Shown piece by piece: positions 1-9,010 of a stretch of DNA of 64,000 nucleotides. A program made the translations under genes and the position numbers. The notes beneath the pieces were generated by a model. It worked only from the letters and a program-made list of their open reading frames with translations, had not been told where the DNA came from and did no database searches. Location of the stretch: the NCBI GenBank assembly GCA_020634495.1, contig JACKBR010000021.1, positions 1 to 64,000 on the forward strand, read 5' to 3'. Numbering within the stretch: the stretch's first letter is position 1; each line of letters begins with the position of its first letter. The stretch is from Ardenticatenaceae bacterium. GTDB lineage: Bacteria; Chloroflexota; Anaerolineae; Promineifilales; Promineifilaceae.

Positions 1-1572
1 AACGAGATTCAGCCCACCGGCCCCAATGATTGGAACACGCTGCATGTTCACGAAGAGTGGTTGGCGGAAGCCACCGCCCAGGGGCGTACGGTTGTTGGGC
101 TGCTAAAAAACACGCCCAACTGGGCCACCGATGGCGAATTTGCTTCCGGCGTGCCGCGCGGTCTTTACCTGCCGGTAGATGATCCGGGCAATTTGTGGGC
201 CAACTATGCCCGGCGGGTGGCCTCTTACTACAGCGCCCACGGCGTCCACAATTGGATTGTTTGGAATGAGCCAGACATCGCCCCAGATGTGTACGGGCAT
301 GAGTTTAGCGGCTCAATGGCCGATTATTATCAATTGGTGAAAGTGGCTTACCTGGCCATTAAGCAGGTAGACCCCAATGCCAAAATTCATTTGGGCGGCA
401 TGACCTATTGGCACGATCCCACCTGGTTGGGCCGCTTTATGCAAATGGTGGCGGCTGATCCCGATGCGGCGGCCAATAATTATTATTTTGATGTCATTTC
501 GCTGCACATTTACTTTCGGCCGGAGACGATTCCGCAAATTGTGGGGAATGCGTTTGCCGTGCAGCAGCAGGTGGGCATTCCGCTAAAGGCGGTGTGGATT
601 AATGAGACCAACGCTCGCCCCAGCAGCGATCCGGAATGGCCAGTTACCGTGCAGTCGTTTGAGCTGGATTTGGAGCAGCAGGCGTGGTACATCGTGCAGG
701 CAAATGCACTGGGCTTTTATTCGGGTGCGGGCCGGATTGCGGTGTACAAGTTAATTGACATAAATATTTCGCCTGGGGATGAATCGTGGGGGTTGATACG
801 GCCGTACGACTTTAGCAAACGCCCCGCTTTTTTCGCCTACCAAAACACCATCAAATACCTGGCCGGGTTTACCTATCCGGTGCAGCGGGAGCAGGGCGGC
901 AATTACACAATTGTGCGCTTTAACCGGCCGCAGGGAGCCACGCGGGTGCTGTGGGCGCGTACGGCCAGCAGCGTGACGTTAACCGTACCCGCTTTGGCAG
1001 AATCTGGCCTGCTGGTTGATCCTATCACCGGGGCCGAAACGCCCATTACGCCAACGGCTGGCAATTATTCCATTTCGTTGGCCGGGGCGCGTTGCGCTGG
1101 AGAATGTTACATGGGGGGTGCGCCGGTCTTCCTGGTAGAGGCGGGCGTTAGCGGCGAGGGTGGTGCGGCGTCACCGCCTGTGGTGTCGGCAGTTGGTGCC
1201 GCTACGCCGGGAGCGGGTACTGGGTCTGGCCAGACAACGGCCGTTCCCACCGACACCCCTGCGCCCACAGAAACACCCTATCCCACGGCCACCAACATGA
1301 TGCCCCAACCTTTGCCCAGCAAAACACCTACGGCCACCAGTACGGCCGTTCCGCCCACAGAAACACCCACGGAAACTCCTCCAGCAACGGAGGTTGCCGC
1401 CGTGCCCACGGCTGCCGAGACGGCCGATGTTGCTGAGGGGGATGATGGGGCGATTGTGGCAGGGGAAACGGCCGTTGCCGAACCTGCAAAATCAGGAGTT
1501 GGAATCTGGCTGCTGGGCGGCGCTGGCCTGGCCGCCTTGCTCGTCGCCTTCGTCTGGCTTCGCCGCCGCTAA
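1..1572 (+). CDS. Surface-anchored clan GH-A glycoside hydrolase, 5' end outside window
   Basis: The reading frame is open from base 1, so the N-terminus lies outside the window. The catalytic barrel is recognisable by two clan GH-A landmarks: the acid/base motif WNEPD (Glu codon at 268-270) and the nucleophile-type motif WINETN (Glu codon at 604-606), spaced as in GH39/GH5-like enzymes. It should hydrolyse a beta-glycosidic bond, substrate unknown. After about base 1140 the protein becomes a Pro/Thr-rich stalk (TPAPTETP-type repeats). It ends with one hydrophobic helix followed by Arg-Arg-Arg, which fits a C-terminal membrane anchor displaying the enzyme outside the cell. No LPXTG sortase motif is present. 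The stalk carries three ACGGCCGT palindromes read as T-A-V. Confidence 0.75.
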   Translation, partial: NEIQPTGPNDWNTLHVHEEWLAEATAQGRTVVGLLKNTPNWATDGEFASGVPRGLYLPVDDPGNLWANYARRVASYYSAHGVHNWIVWNEPDIAPDVYGHEFSGSMADYYQLVKVAYLAIKQVDPNAKIHLGGMTYWHDPTWLGRFMQMVAADPDAAANNYYFDVISLHIYFRPETIPQIVGNAFAVQQQVGIPLKAVWINETNARPSSDPEWPVTVQSFELDLEQQAWYIVQANALGFYSGAGRIAVYKLIDINISPGDESWGLIRPYDFSKRPAFFAYQNTIKYLAGFTYPVQREQGGNYTIVRFNRPQGATRVLWARTASSVTLTVPALAESGLLVDPITGAETPITPTAGNYSISLAGARCAGECYMGGAPVFLVEAGVSGEGGAASPPVVSAVGAATPGAGTGSGQTTAVPTDTPAPTETPYPTATNMMPQPLPSKTPTATSTAVPPTETPTETPPATEVAAVPTAAETADVAEGDDGAIVAGETAVAEPAKSGVGIWLLGGAGLAALLVAFVWLRRR

Positions 1573-1575
1573 AAT

Positions 1576-1624
1576 GTAGAGACGTTGCATTGCAACGTTG
1601 CATTGCACATTGCAACGTCTCTAC
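1576..1624. terminator. Hairpin between convergent genes, dispersed-repeat type
   Basis: The arms GTAGAGACGTTGCA (1576-1589) and TGCAACGTCTCTAC (1611-1624) are a perfect 14-bp inverted repeat, with a smaller internal TTGCAACGTTGCA palindrome in the loop. It sits between the convergent stops of the glycoside hydrolase and serA, so it may end transcription from both sides. There is no clear T-run, so termination is inferred. The sequence looks like a dispersed repeat. Confidence 0.55.
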
Positions 1625-1650
1625 CTATCAATCAAAAGTGTGGCAAAAAA

Positions 1651-3234
1651 TTACAGAGTGATTAGTTTCACCTGGGTAATGGCTGGGATTTTGTTCAGGG
1701 CGTCCAGCACTTCTGCACTTGGTTGGCTGTCCAGGTTAATAAAGGAAAGCGCTTCACCGCCCGGCCTGTCGCGCCCCATGCGCCATTCAGCAATGTTCAC
1801 TTCGTAGGCAGCCAGAATTGTGCCCACCTGCCCAATGACGCCATGCACGTCCTTGTTTTGCATGACCAGGACGTGACCGTCGGGGCGCGCATCCAATTTG
1901 TAATTATCAACCTGCACGATGCGCGGCTCTTTGCCGCCAAATAACATGCCCGCCAGGGTGCGCCCCCCGCCATCCCAGGTGATGCGGCAGGTGATGAGGT
2001 TGGCAAAGTCCAGCGAGCCAGTCGCCTTGGTTTGGCCCACGTTGATACCATTTTCTTCTGCCAGCAGCGGCGCGTTGATGTAGTTGACCTGTTCGCTAAT
2101 TGATTTTTCCAAAATGCCTTTTAGCAGCCCGGCGGCAATGGGTTTAATTAATTCGTTGACGGTTTCACCGCGAACCTCAATTTCTACTCGCCGGATTGCG
2201 CCGTTGGCCAGATAGCAGTGAAGTTTGCCTAATTTTTCGCCAAGTTCCATATACGGCCGTGTTTCGGCAAAGTCTGGCCCGGCCTGGAAAGGCATATTGA
2301 TGGCATTGCGGAAATCGGTGCCGCGCAGGGCATCCAGCACCTGGTCCACAATTTGGGTGGCTACGTCGCGCTGGGCTTCTTCTGTACTGGCACCCAGGTG
2401 GGGCGTGTGCAGCACGTTGGGCAGACCAATGAGCGGGCTGCTTTCTGGCGGTTCTTTTTGGTAGACATCAATAGCGGCCGTTTTAATTTGGCCATTTTTC
2501 AACCCTTCCGCCAGCGCTTCTTCATCAATTAGCTTGCCACGCGCCGCGTTAATAAGAATCATCCCCGGCTTCATTTGGGCAATTGTTTGGGCATTGATCA
2601 TTTTCTCTGTTTCGGGCAGCAAGGCGGTGTGCAGACTGATGTAATCGGACTGAGCCAGCAAATCGTCCAGATCAACCAGCGTAACGCCGAGCTCTTGGCC
2701 CACTTCTTCAGAAACGTAAGGATCGTAGGCCAAAACTTCCATGCCAAAGGCCTGGGCGCGCTTGGCCACCAGTCGTCCAATCCGGCCAAAACCGATAATG
2801 CCCAACGTTTTGCGGTACAGCTCTGTACCTACAAATTGCGAACGCTTCCATTCGCCTTCTTTGAGCGAGGCGTGAGATTGGGCTGTGTGGCGGCTGGCTG
2901 CCAGCATCAGGGCAATGGCTTGCTCGGCGGTGGCGATGCTGTTCGCCTGGGGGGTGTTCATGACAATGATGCCGCGCATGGTAGCGGCACGAATATCAAC
3001 ATTGTCTACGCCAATGCCAGCCCGTCCAACCACTTTCAGGTTTTTGCCAGCGGCCAATACATCGGCATCCGCTTTGGTGCCGCTGCGGATGATAAGGGCG
3101 TCGTATTCGGGCAAAATGGCCAACAGCTCTTCTTTGCTGAGGCCGGTTTTCATATCGTATTGGGCATCTTTGGCCAGATCGAGACGATCCAGCCCAGCCT
3201 GCCCCAGTTTGTCTGAGATCAAAATTTTGTACAT
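1651..3234 (-). CDS. serA: D-3-phosphoglycerate dehydrogenase
   Basis: Oxidises 3-phosphoglycerate to 3-phosphohydroxypyruvate with NAD+, the first step of serine biosynthesis, in the cytoplasm. The 527-residue product has the long-form SerA layout: an N-terminal substrate-binding part beginning MYKILISDKLG, a Rossmann domain with GIIGFGRIGRLVAKRAQ, the conserved NAARG stretch, an intervening ASB domain and a C-terminal ACT domain (VHGVIGQVGTILA), usually the serine-feedback site. The ATG at 3232-3234 was chosen because AAGGAAG lies just upstream. An in-frame extension reaching 3477 is basic, unrelated to SerA, and would overlap the neighbouring CYTH gene. Confidence 0.95.
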   Translation of the reverse strand: MYKILISDKLGQAGLDRLDLAKDAQYDMKTGLSKEELLAILPEYDALIIRSGTKADADVLAAGKNLKVVGRAGIGVDNVDIRAATMRGIIVMNTPQANSIATAEQAIALMLAASRHTAQSHASLKEGEWKRSQFVGTELYRKTLGIIGFGRIGRLVAKRAQAFGMEVLAYDPYVSEEVGQELGVTLVDLDDLLAQSDYISLHTALLPETEKMINAQTIAQMKPGMILINAARGKLIDEEALAEGLKNGQIKTAAIDVYQKEPPESSPLIGLPNVLHTPHLGASTEEAQRDVATQIVDQVLDALRGTDFRNAINMPFQAGPDFAETRPYMELGEKLGKLHCYLANGAIRRVEIEVRGETVNELIKPIAAGLLKGILEKSISEQVNYINAPLLAEENGINVGQTKATGSLDFANLITCRITWDGGGRTLAGMLFGGKEPRIVQVDNYKLDARPDGHVLVMQNKDVHGVIGQVGTILAAYEVNIAEWRMGRDRPGGEALSFINLDSQPSAEVLDALNKIPAITQVKLITL

Positions 3235-3383
3235 GAGTCTTCCTTGCTTTGGTAAGGTTTGGTGCCGTGCGTTTTTGGGAGTATTGATTGTGGGTAAAGG
3301 TACGGGGGAATTATAGTCGGGGTTAGGCCTGGGGCAAACGTTTTTTGAGGAAAAAGGAGGTCTTTTTGGCTTCAAATTGGCAG

Positions 3384-3911
3384 TTACCCAATGCTTTGTA
3401 AAAGCTGTTGGCACTGTTTTGCGGAGAGCTGCACCAATGAGCCGCCGGTGAAGCGGGGGTCTTCGGTGACTTCGCACAGGGCAAAGTCGGGGTGGGGGAT
3501 TTGCATCAGGCTGTCCATGTCTGGCTTTTCAATTTCGGCCAGGACCAGCCCGGTAAGCGGGCCGCTGAACTGGTCGATGCTGAACTGGAAACGGCCGTTC
3601 ACCAACTTAAACCGCTTCTTCACCAAAATCTGGGCAGGCAGCGTTTCTAGCAAGGCATAGCTGGCTTCGTCCAGGTAAAAATTGGTAATGGTGGTGGCGT
3701 AGGCAGATTGATCGGCGGCCTGGTATTTTTGCGTGAGCTTGCGGGCAGCAACCTGCCCATCGGCCCCGGTCATGCGGCGCAGGCGCAGCGGCGTGCCGGT
3801 GATGTAGCGATCCTCGATGAGCTGATACGCCTGGCTGTTTTGCAGCGCATCTGGCAGCGAGGCTAAAAACCAGCGCCGTTCGCGTTCAATTTGAGCGTAT
3901 TTGTGGGCCAT
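3384..3911 (-). CDS. CYTH-domain (triphosphate tunnel) protein
   Basis: The 175-residue protein begins with a diverged CYTH signature, QIERERRWFL, where the family has EIERKFLV. It continues with alternating basic and acidic strand motifs typical of the beta-tunnel: LRLRR, ARKLTQKY, KKRF, LAEIE and VTEDPRFTGG. CYTH proteins bind or hydrolyse triphosphates such as PPPi or organic triphosphates with metal in the tunnel. The substrate here is not determinable. GGAGG stands six bases before the ATG. It lies immediately upstream of serA on the same strand, but I see no functional link. Confidence 0.8.
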   Translation of the reverse strand: MAHKYAQIERERRWFLASLPDALQNSQAYQLIEDRYITGTPLRLRRMTGADGQVAARKLTQKYQAADQSAYATTITNFYLDEASYALLETLPAQILVKKRFKLVNGRFQFSIDQFSGPLTGLVLAEIEKPDMDSLMQIPHPDFALCEVTEDPRFTGGSLVQLSAKQCQQLLQSIG

Positions 3912-3953
3912 TGGGAACCTCCAAGAAATTAGGACTGGCAGTCCTGAATACGT

Positions 3954-4466
3954 TTAAACCCCGCTAAACAAGGGATGATAATAAACGGTGCCGCGCTTGT
4001 TGTGCAGTGCTCCCGGCACCAGTTCCGTGACCATGAACACATCGTCGGGCACGTTGAACTGGCAGCGCAGGCCCAGCGGGGCTGACGGCACAAAGCCAAA
4101 ACGGGGATAATAATTTGCGTGGCCCAGCACAAAAACCAGCGCGTGCCCGGCCTGCTTACAGGCGGCCAATCCGCTGCGGCACAGCGCATCACCAACCCCT
4201 TTGTTTTGCTGATCGGGGGAGACTGCAACGGGGCCAAGGGCTACGGCCGTAAATTCATCAGCGTCACTTTTTACCGTTACGGGCGAGAACAAAACGTGCC
4301 CCACCAGCGCATCATCTAGCAGGGCGACCAGCGAAATGGTTTCCACGCCGCTTTGCTGCAATTTTTGCACCAGCTCTGCCTCGGCAGGGCGGCCAAAGGC
4401 AGCGGCTTCTACTTCATAAACTTTGGCCGCGTCAACGGCCGTTTCCGGGCGAATAATCAGGGTCAT
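3954..4466 (-). CDS. GNAT N-acetyltransferase, YhbS-like
   Basis: A single-domain 170-residue GNAT protein. The acetyl-CoA loop is visible as LGPVAVSPDQQNKGVGDAL (Q/R-x-x-G-x-G type), followed by the YhbS-like tail VLGHANYYPRFGFVPS and PGALHNKRGTVYYHP. It is expected to transfer an acetyl group to a small molecule or protein amine; the substrate is unknown. No convincing ribosome binding site precedes the ATG. A short GGACTGGCAGTCC-type palindrome at about 3930-3943 separates it from the CYTH gene, and an ACGGCCGT copy lies near the start codon. Confidence 0.8.
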   Translation of the reverse strand: MTLIIRPETAVDAAKVYEVEAAAFGRPAEAELVQKLQQSGVETISLVALLDDALVGHVLFSPVTVKSDADEFTAVALGPVAVSPDQQNKGVGDALCRSGLAACKQAGHALVFVLGHANYYPRFGFVPSAPLGLRCQFNVPDDVFMVTELVPGALHNKRGTVYYHPLFSGV

Positions 4467-4544
4467 GGGCTAATCTTAGCTGATGGCTGGTGGGTTGTCG
4501 ATCAAAATTACCAGGTTCGTGTTCCACAATTAGTTTGGGAAAAT

Positions 4545-4597
4545 GTAGCCGCGATTTCTTATCGCGCCTCTGATTCGCAGTAAGAAACTGCGGCTAC
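4545..4597. repeat. Dispersed inverted repeat, GTAGCCGC type, copy 1
   Basis: GTAGCCGC (4545-4552) and GCGGCTAC (4590-4597) form the ends. Just inside, GATTTCTTA and TAAGAAACT also pair, giving a long imperfect hairpin. A related element is found at 11927-11977. It lies between the GNAT gene and the membrane-protein gene at 4623, whose stop it follows closely. Confidence 0.7.
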
Positions 4598-4622
4598 GAT
4601 AATTATTTTTATCGGTTTGCGC

Positions 4623-5237
4623 TTAGGCGTGGCGCTTTTTGTGGGCAACGGCCGTTCTGCGTGGGCTGCGTTTGGGCTGGCGCAGCTGGGGCGCATGTTT
4701 GTTTAACAGCCAATGGGTGCTGGCAATCATCACCGGCATGGTGAAGAGCAAAATGGCCACATAGCCCGTTAAAATTTGGGCAACCCCCAGCGTGAGGCTG
4801 CGCCACGCCCCCAAAATGAGCGCCGCGTACCAGGAAACGGCCGAAACCGCACCAAACACCGCCAGACGGGGCAGCTTTTGGGCGATGCCGTTCAGATGAA
4901 ACAACTGCTGCTTTTGCGCCGATTGTTGCAGCAGGGGGAACAATTTGGCGTGCAGCAGCGCCCCGTTTAGCGCGGCAATAAACACGATGGCCATTTTGGC
5001 AAAAAAGCGGTGGCTCACGGTGCCGTTTAGAATCACCAGCCCCATCCCGGTGGCCGTTAGCAGCATCAGTCCGCCAATAACAATGCCAGAGGCAACCTTC
5101 AGCAAACGAAACTCAGCCCGTTCGATACGGCCGTTGCGCAAAACGCTCAAAAACAAAAAATCACTCGTGGTAGCGCCGCCAGCTCCCAAAGCTACGCCAA
5201 CAATATGACCAATCAATAAAATTGTGTGCAAATCCAT
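4623..5237 (-). CDS. Multi-pass membrane protein of unknown function
   Basis: A 204-residue integral membrane protein with about five to six hydrophobic helices. It begins with MDLHTILLIGHIVGVALGAGG and ends in a basic, cytoplasmic-looking tail (PKRSPRRTAVAHKKRHA). Conserved-looking small and histidine residues in the first helix (IGHIVGVALGAGGATTSDF) and a WYAALILG segment resemble a family of uncharacterised bacterial membrane proteins; I cannot name a function. AAGGAG about eight bases before the ATG at 5237 decides the start over an upstream in-frame codon. Confidence 0.7.
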   Translation of the reverse strand: MDLHTILLIGHIVGVALGAGGATTSDFLFLSVLRNGRIERAEFRLLKVASGIVIGGLMLLTATGMGLVILNGTVSHRFFAKMAIVFIAALNGALLHAKLFPLLQQSAQKQQLFHLNGIAQKLPRLAVFGAVSAVSWYAALILGAWRSLTLGVAQILTGYVAILLFTMPVMIASTHWLLNKHAPQLRQPKRSPRRTAVAHKKRHA

Positions 5238-5460
5238 GACTCTGCTCCTTCTTGGGCCAACGTCAAACGACAGCCAAACAGCCTGCCGCACAGACAAGGC
5301 AAATGTTTTTGTTGCAAAAAAAAGGGGGTGTTAACCGGCCTCAGGGCAGTTGGTTAACTTGTGAAGAAGCAGGTTGGCCAAAGTTGGCCACAACAAGAAG
5401 CGTCCTGACTATAAGGAGTACGGCCGTTAGCGTGAATAGGACAATTGGCCTACTGATCCC

Positions 5461-6678
5461 TTAAGCCACCCAGCCCCAGATGAAAAATTGCGCCGAAAAA
5501 TAGAGGAGCAGCACGAGGGATGAATATAAAATCAGTCGATGCACTTTGCCATTAGAACCCAGCTCGGCCAGCAGAAAAAAAGTTGGGAAAAAGGCCAGCG
5601 CGTAGCGCGAAAATGAGTATAGCGGCTTAAATTCTGAGCTGGGCAGCAGCATAAAAAAGAGCAGCATCGCCGCATACAATCCCCAACCCAGCTTGTTGCG
5701 CCAGCGGAAAAAAGCCCAAACGGTTGTTGCCAGCAGCAGCAGCGTGATGAAAAAGTCAAACCAGAGCGTAAACTCCCAGGCGCGGCCCGTGCCCAGGCCA
5801 ACCATGCCCCGCAAAGCGCGTAGCAGATCGCTGCCGGGGATGCCGGTGCGCTGGAACCAATACTCGGCATAAATGTTGCTTAAGGGGGGCAGCCCCAGCC
5901 AGCTGCGGTAAAGCATAAACAGCAGCAAGCCGATCATGGGGAGGAAAACGGCCGTTGCCTTGCCAACCAGCCGGGGATGCCAACCGCCAACCGGATCAAT
6001 TTTCCATTTGCCCTGCCCCAAATGCCGCTCCCAAAAATGGTACGCCAGCGGCACAACAAGTACCCAACCCGTCAGCCTGGTGAGGGCGGCCAGCAGCCCC
6101 AGCACACCGGCCCACCCAAACTGGTGGTGCCGCAGCCCCAGCCAGAGCGCTCCCAGCGTTAGCAGCAAAAAAAGCGATTCTGAATAGGGGGCAAAGAGGA
6201 AAAATCCGGTGGGGAACAGCACAAAATAGAGCAGCAGGCGGGGTGCATTTTCTGGCCCGATGAGGTCGCTGCCGACTTTGTGCAGCAAAATGAGCAGGCC
6301 CAACAGCGCCGCGTTGGCGATGAGAATGCCTGCCGCCAGGTGGGCCGCGTGGGAGCCGCCCATCAGGCCACCCAGCGCCCAAATGAGCAGCGGGTACAGC
6401 GGCGGGAACACAGAATCTTCGGGGTGGCTGTAGCCCTCGGCGGCAATGCGGGTGTAGTGCATGGCGTCAAAACGCTGCCAGGGGCCAAGCAGCAGCCCGG
6501 CTGCGCCATCATTGAGAACGGGTTGGTTGAGGTAGGGGCCGCCAACGGCCGTAAACGCTTCAGGCGGCGGGATGAGTTGCAGCGCAAGGCTGGCCCACAG
6601 GCTCAAAAATAGGCGCAGCGCCACAAAAATGAGGAGCGATTGTCGCACGGCGGGCTGCCGCCACAAGGTCTTCAACAA
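5461..6678 (-). CDS. PIG-V/Gpi18-like glycosyltransferase (probable mannosyltransferase)
   Basis: A 405-residue polytopic membrane protein with about ten helices. It carries hallmarks of the GT-C PIG-V family: an early luminal-type loop WQRFDAMHYTRIAAEGY with the expected Asp, then FPTGFFLFAPYSESLFLLL and LLAALTRLTGW. Such enzymes transfer mannose from a polyprenyl-phosphate donor on the outer face of the membrane. It begins with TTG two bases after the stop of the histidine kinase gene, so it is co-transcribed with the two-component system, which suggests control of envelope glycan or lipid glycosylation by that system. Confidence 0.8.
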   Translation of the reverse strand: MLKTLWRQPAVRQSLLIFVALRLFLSLWASLALQLIPPPEAFTAVGGPYLNQPVLNDGAAGLLLGPWQRFDAMHYTRIAAEGYSHPEDSVFPPLYPLLIWALGGLMGGSHAAHLAAGILIANAALLGLLILLHKVGSDLIGPENAPRLLLYFVLFPTGFFLFAPYSESLFLLLTLGALWLGLRHHQFGWAGVLGLLAALTRLTGWVLVVPLAYHFWERHLGQGKWKIDPVGGWHPRLVGKATAVFLPMIGLLLFMLYRSWLGLPPLSNIYAEYWFQRTGIPGSDLLRALRGMVGLGTGRAWEFTLWFDFFITLLLLATTVWAFFRWRNKLGWGLYAAMLLFFMLLPSSEFKPLYSFSRYALAFFPTFFLLAELGSNGKVHRLILYSSLVLLLYFSAQFFIWGWVA

Positions 6679-6680
6679 AA

Positions 6681-8042
6681 TTAGTTAATTCCTCGCACAA
6701 AACGGGGTAGGGTAATGATAAAAGTTGTGCCTGCGCCTGGGTTGGAAACGGCCGTAATCTTTCCATCATGGGCATCCACAATGGCTTTGGCAATGGCCAG
6801 CCCCAGGCCAGACGCGCCGTCTACCGTCCGGTGGCGCGATTGGTCTGCGCGGTAGAAGCGGTTAAAAATGTAGGGCAACTCTTCAGCCGGAATGCCCACG
6901 CCGGAATCTTTTATTTGCAGCTGGACGGTTTCGTGAACGGCCGTACCGCTCAAGACAATCTCGCCAGTGCTGGTGTAGCGCAGCGCATTAGAAACCAGAT
7001 TGTTCAGCACCTGCGTCATGCGCTCGCCATCCACAAAAATAGCAGGCAAATTAGAAGGCGCATCCACCCGCAGCGCCAGCCCCTTTTCCTCCGCCTGCAT
7101 GATGTAGGCCAGCCCGGTGCGTTCCAGCAGCGCCTTGGGGTCAATGGCTCGCTTATTGAGCTTCAGCTCTCCGGCGTCGGCCAGGGACAGCGTGCGCAAA
7201 TCTTCTACCAGATGTTGCAGCAGCAGCACCTCTTCGTGCATGATGTTGAACAGCTTTTCAGAACCGGCCAGGGAGCCTTTTTTCAGCCCTTCGGTGTAGC
7301 CGCGCAGCACGGTGAGGGGGGTGCGCAAATCGTGGGCAATATCGGCCGTCATTTGCTTGCGCAAGCGGCTGGCATCGGCCAAATCGTGGCTCATCTGGTT
7401 GAAGGAAGAGGCCAGCTCACCGATCTCGTCCTTTGTGCGCACGGCCACTTGCTGCCCCAGCTGCCCATCGGCCATGGATTGGGTAACGGCCGTTAATTCC
7501 CGAATCGGCCGGGTGAGCGTGCGCGCCAACAAGCTGCCCAGCGCCAGGGCAAACACGCTGGCCGTAATGGCGCTGGCCACCGCTGCCAGATTCACATTGC
7601 GCAAAAATGAATCTTCCGGCGAGAAACGGTCAGGTGGCGAGATATAATTGTCGTCAGGATTCAAAATTAGCTGACCAACCGTTTCGCCATTCACCTCAAT
7701 CGGCTGGCTGGGCGGCAGCCTGTCAAAAGGATAGGGCTTGCCGTCATTTTCTGGGCCAAATCCGTACAGAACAATATTGTCTGCATCCAGCAAAATCAAT
7801 CTTGCTTCATGGAAGCTAAAGGCGGAATCTTGGTGGATGAATGAATTCACATCTTCCCAGCCGCCGTTTTCTTCATAATAATTGCCTAAAATAACGGCCA
7901 TATCCAGGTGGGATTGGGTGTCTACAAAGCTGTTGAATTCAATACGAGTACGAAAGCCGACAAAAAATGCGACCAACGCAGCCCCGGCAATGCCAACAGC
8001 CAGAAAAGCAAGAGTGAGTTTAACAGAGAGTGAGCGCATCAT
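6681..8042 (-). CDS. Sensor histidine kinase (HAMP-HisKA-HATPase)
   Basis: The 453-residue membrane kinase has an N-terminal helix, an extracytoplasmic sensor segment of about 130 residues, a second helix (VNLAAVASAITASVFALAL) and a HAMP linker (LTRPIRELTAVTQSMADG). The phospho-acceptor helix is DIAHDLRTPLTVLRG and the ATPase has NNLVSNALRY, DSGVGIP and GLGLAI boxes. It phosphorylates the response regulator encoded five bases upstream. Two adjacent ATG codons (8042 and 8039) both fit; the second has better spacing to AAGAGG. The ligand is unknown. Confidence 0.9.
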   Translation of the reverse strand: MMRSLSVKLTLAFLAVGIAGAALVAFFVGFRTRIEFNSFVDTQSHLDMAVILGNYYEENGGWEDVNSFIHQDSAFSFHEARLILLDADNIVLYGFGPENDGKPYPFDRLPPSQPIEVNGETVGQLILNPDDNYISPPDRFSPEDSFLRNVNLAAVASAITASVFALALGSLLARTLTRPIRELTAVTQSMADGQLGQQVAVRTKDEIGELASSFNQMSHDLADASRLRKQMTADIAHDLRTPLTVLRGYTEGLKKGSLAGSEKLFNIMHEEVLLLQHLVEDLRTLSLADAGELKLNKRAIDPKALLERTGLAYIMQAEEKGLALRVDAPSNLPAIFVDGERMTQVLNNLVSNALRYTSTGEIVLSGTAVHETVQLQIKDSGVGIPAEELPYIFNRFYRADQSRHRTVDGASGLGLAIAKAIVDAHDGKITAVSNPGAGTTFIITLPRFVRGIN

Positions 8043-8047
8043 GCCTC

Positions 8048-8731
8048 TTATTCCACAGCAAAGCGGTAGCCCATGCCGTACACCGTTTGAATATAGCGGG
8101 GGTTGCTGGGATCGGGCTCTACCTTGGCGCGCAAGTTTCGGATGTGTACGTCAATAGTCCGTTCATATCCTTCAAACGCATCGCCAGAAGTGGACTCCAG
8201 TAGGTCTAATCGGGAAAAGGCGCGGCCTGGCGTGGCCATCAGTGTGGCCAAAAGTTCAAATTCAGAAGGTGTTAAATCAACAACCTGGTTGTTTACCTGC
8301 ACAATATGCCCGGTGCGGTCTAAGGTGATGCTGCCGACTCGCAGAATCTCTGCGGGGGCGGCTTGTTTGTTGGCCCGGCGCAGCACGGCGCGTACCCTGG
8401 CAATTAGCTCGCTAATGCCAAACGGCTTGGTGATGTAATCGTCTGCGCCCAGTTCCAGCCCGGCCACTTTATCGCTTTCTTCAATTTTGGCGGTGAGCAT
8501 GATGACGGGCGTATCGGCTTCTTTGCTGTAGGTGCGCAAGAAATCATAACCGCCCAGTTCTGGCATCATCAGATCAAGGATGATGAGGTCTGGTTTTTCA
8601 TAGCGAGCGACGTAAAGGGCTTCACGGCCGTTTCCGGCCTCAACCACACGGTACCCCTCTTGCTCCAAATAAACGCGCAGCATGTCGCGCAGCTTTAACT
8701 CATCATCTACCACTAAAATTGTTTGAGCCAT
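8048..8731 (-). CDS. OmpR-family response regulator
   Basis: The 227-residue regulator has a receiver domain (VVDDE acidic pocket, phospho-Asp in LIILDLMMPEL, MLTAK with the conserved Thr and Lys) and an OmpR/PhoB winged helix ending in RNLRAKVEPDPSNPRYI and YGMGYRFAVE. It is partner of the kinase directly downstream. Two in-frame ATG codons exist; the one at 8731 is preferred because TGAGGA then lies six to seven bases upstream, whereas it nearly touches the ATG at 8737. First gene of a three-gene operon with the kinase and the PIG-V-like transferase. Confidence 0.92.
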   Translation of the reverse strand: MAQTILVVDDELKLRDMLRVYLEQEGYRVVEAGNGREALYVARYEKPDLIILDLMMPELGGYDFLRTYSKEADTPVIMLTAKIEESDKVAGLELGADDYITKPFGISELIARVRAVLRRANKQAAPAEILRVGSITLDRTGHIVQVNNQVVDLTPSEFELLATLMATPGRAFSRLDLLESTSGDAFEGYERTIDVHIRNLRAKVEPDPSNPRYIQTVYGMGYRFAVE

Positions 8732-9010
8732 TGCCATTCCTCACCAAACATACTCTAAACGAATCCACTGCCAGCCTATGGCAATTTATTGTAACGCACC
8801 CGCTGTGCTTGTCATCTTGACTTTTGGTTTAGTCTAAGCCGTAAATGTTCAGGAAATATTAAGAATTGATTTGGGGATTGTGCAAATCTACATGAACTAT
8901 CAAAAACCTGTACACAATGCCTACACATTTGCCCGGTACGCTTAATCTTATCTTGAAAAGATTGTGATTTTTAGACTCGTTTGTTTTTTATATGTTGTGG
9001 AGGCAGGAAA

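Noticed and set aside
2575..3216. 213-codon open frame opposite serA
   Set aside because: Runs antisense through the conserved NAD-binding domain of serA; no ribosome site and no recognisable product.
3351..3401. AAAAAGGAGG followed by a TTG and 11 codons
   Set aside because: Too short, antisense to the end of the CYTH gene, no promoter or terminator; the ribosome-site match is probably chance.
3235..3477. In-frame extension of serA by 81 residues
   Set aside because: Basic, unlike SerA, no ribosome site, and overlaps the CYTH gene; the ATG at 3234 has AAGGAAG and gives canonical length.
6768..7496. 242-codon open frame opposite the histidine kinase
   Set aside because: Antisense shadow of the HisKA/ATPase region, Gln- and His-rich as expected for such shadows.
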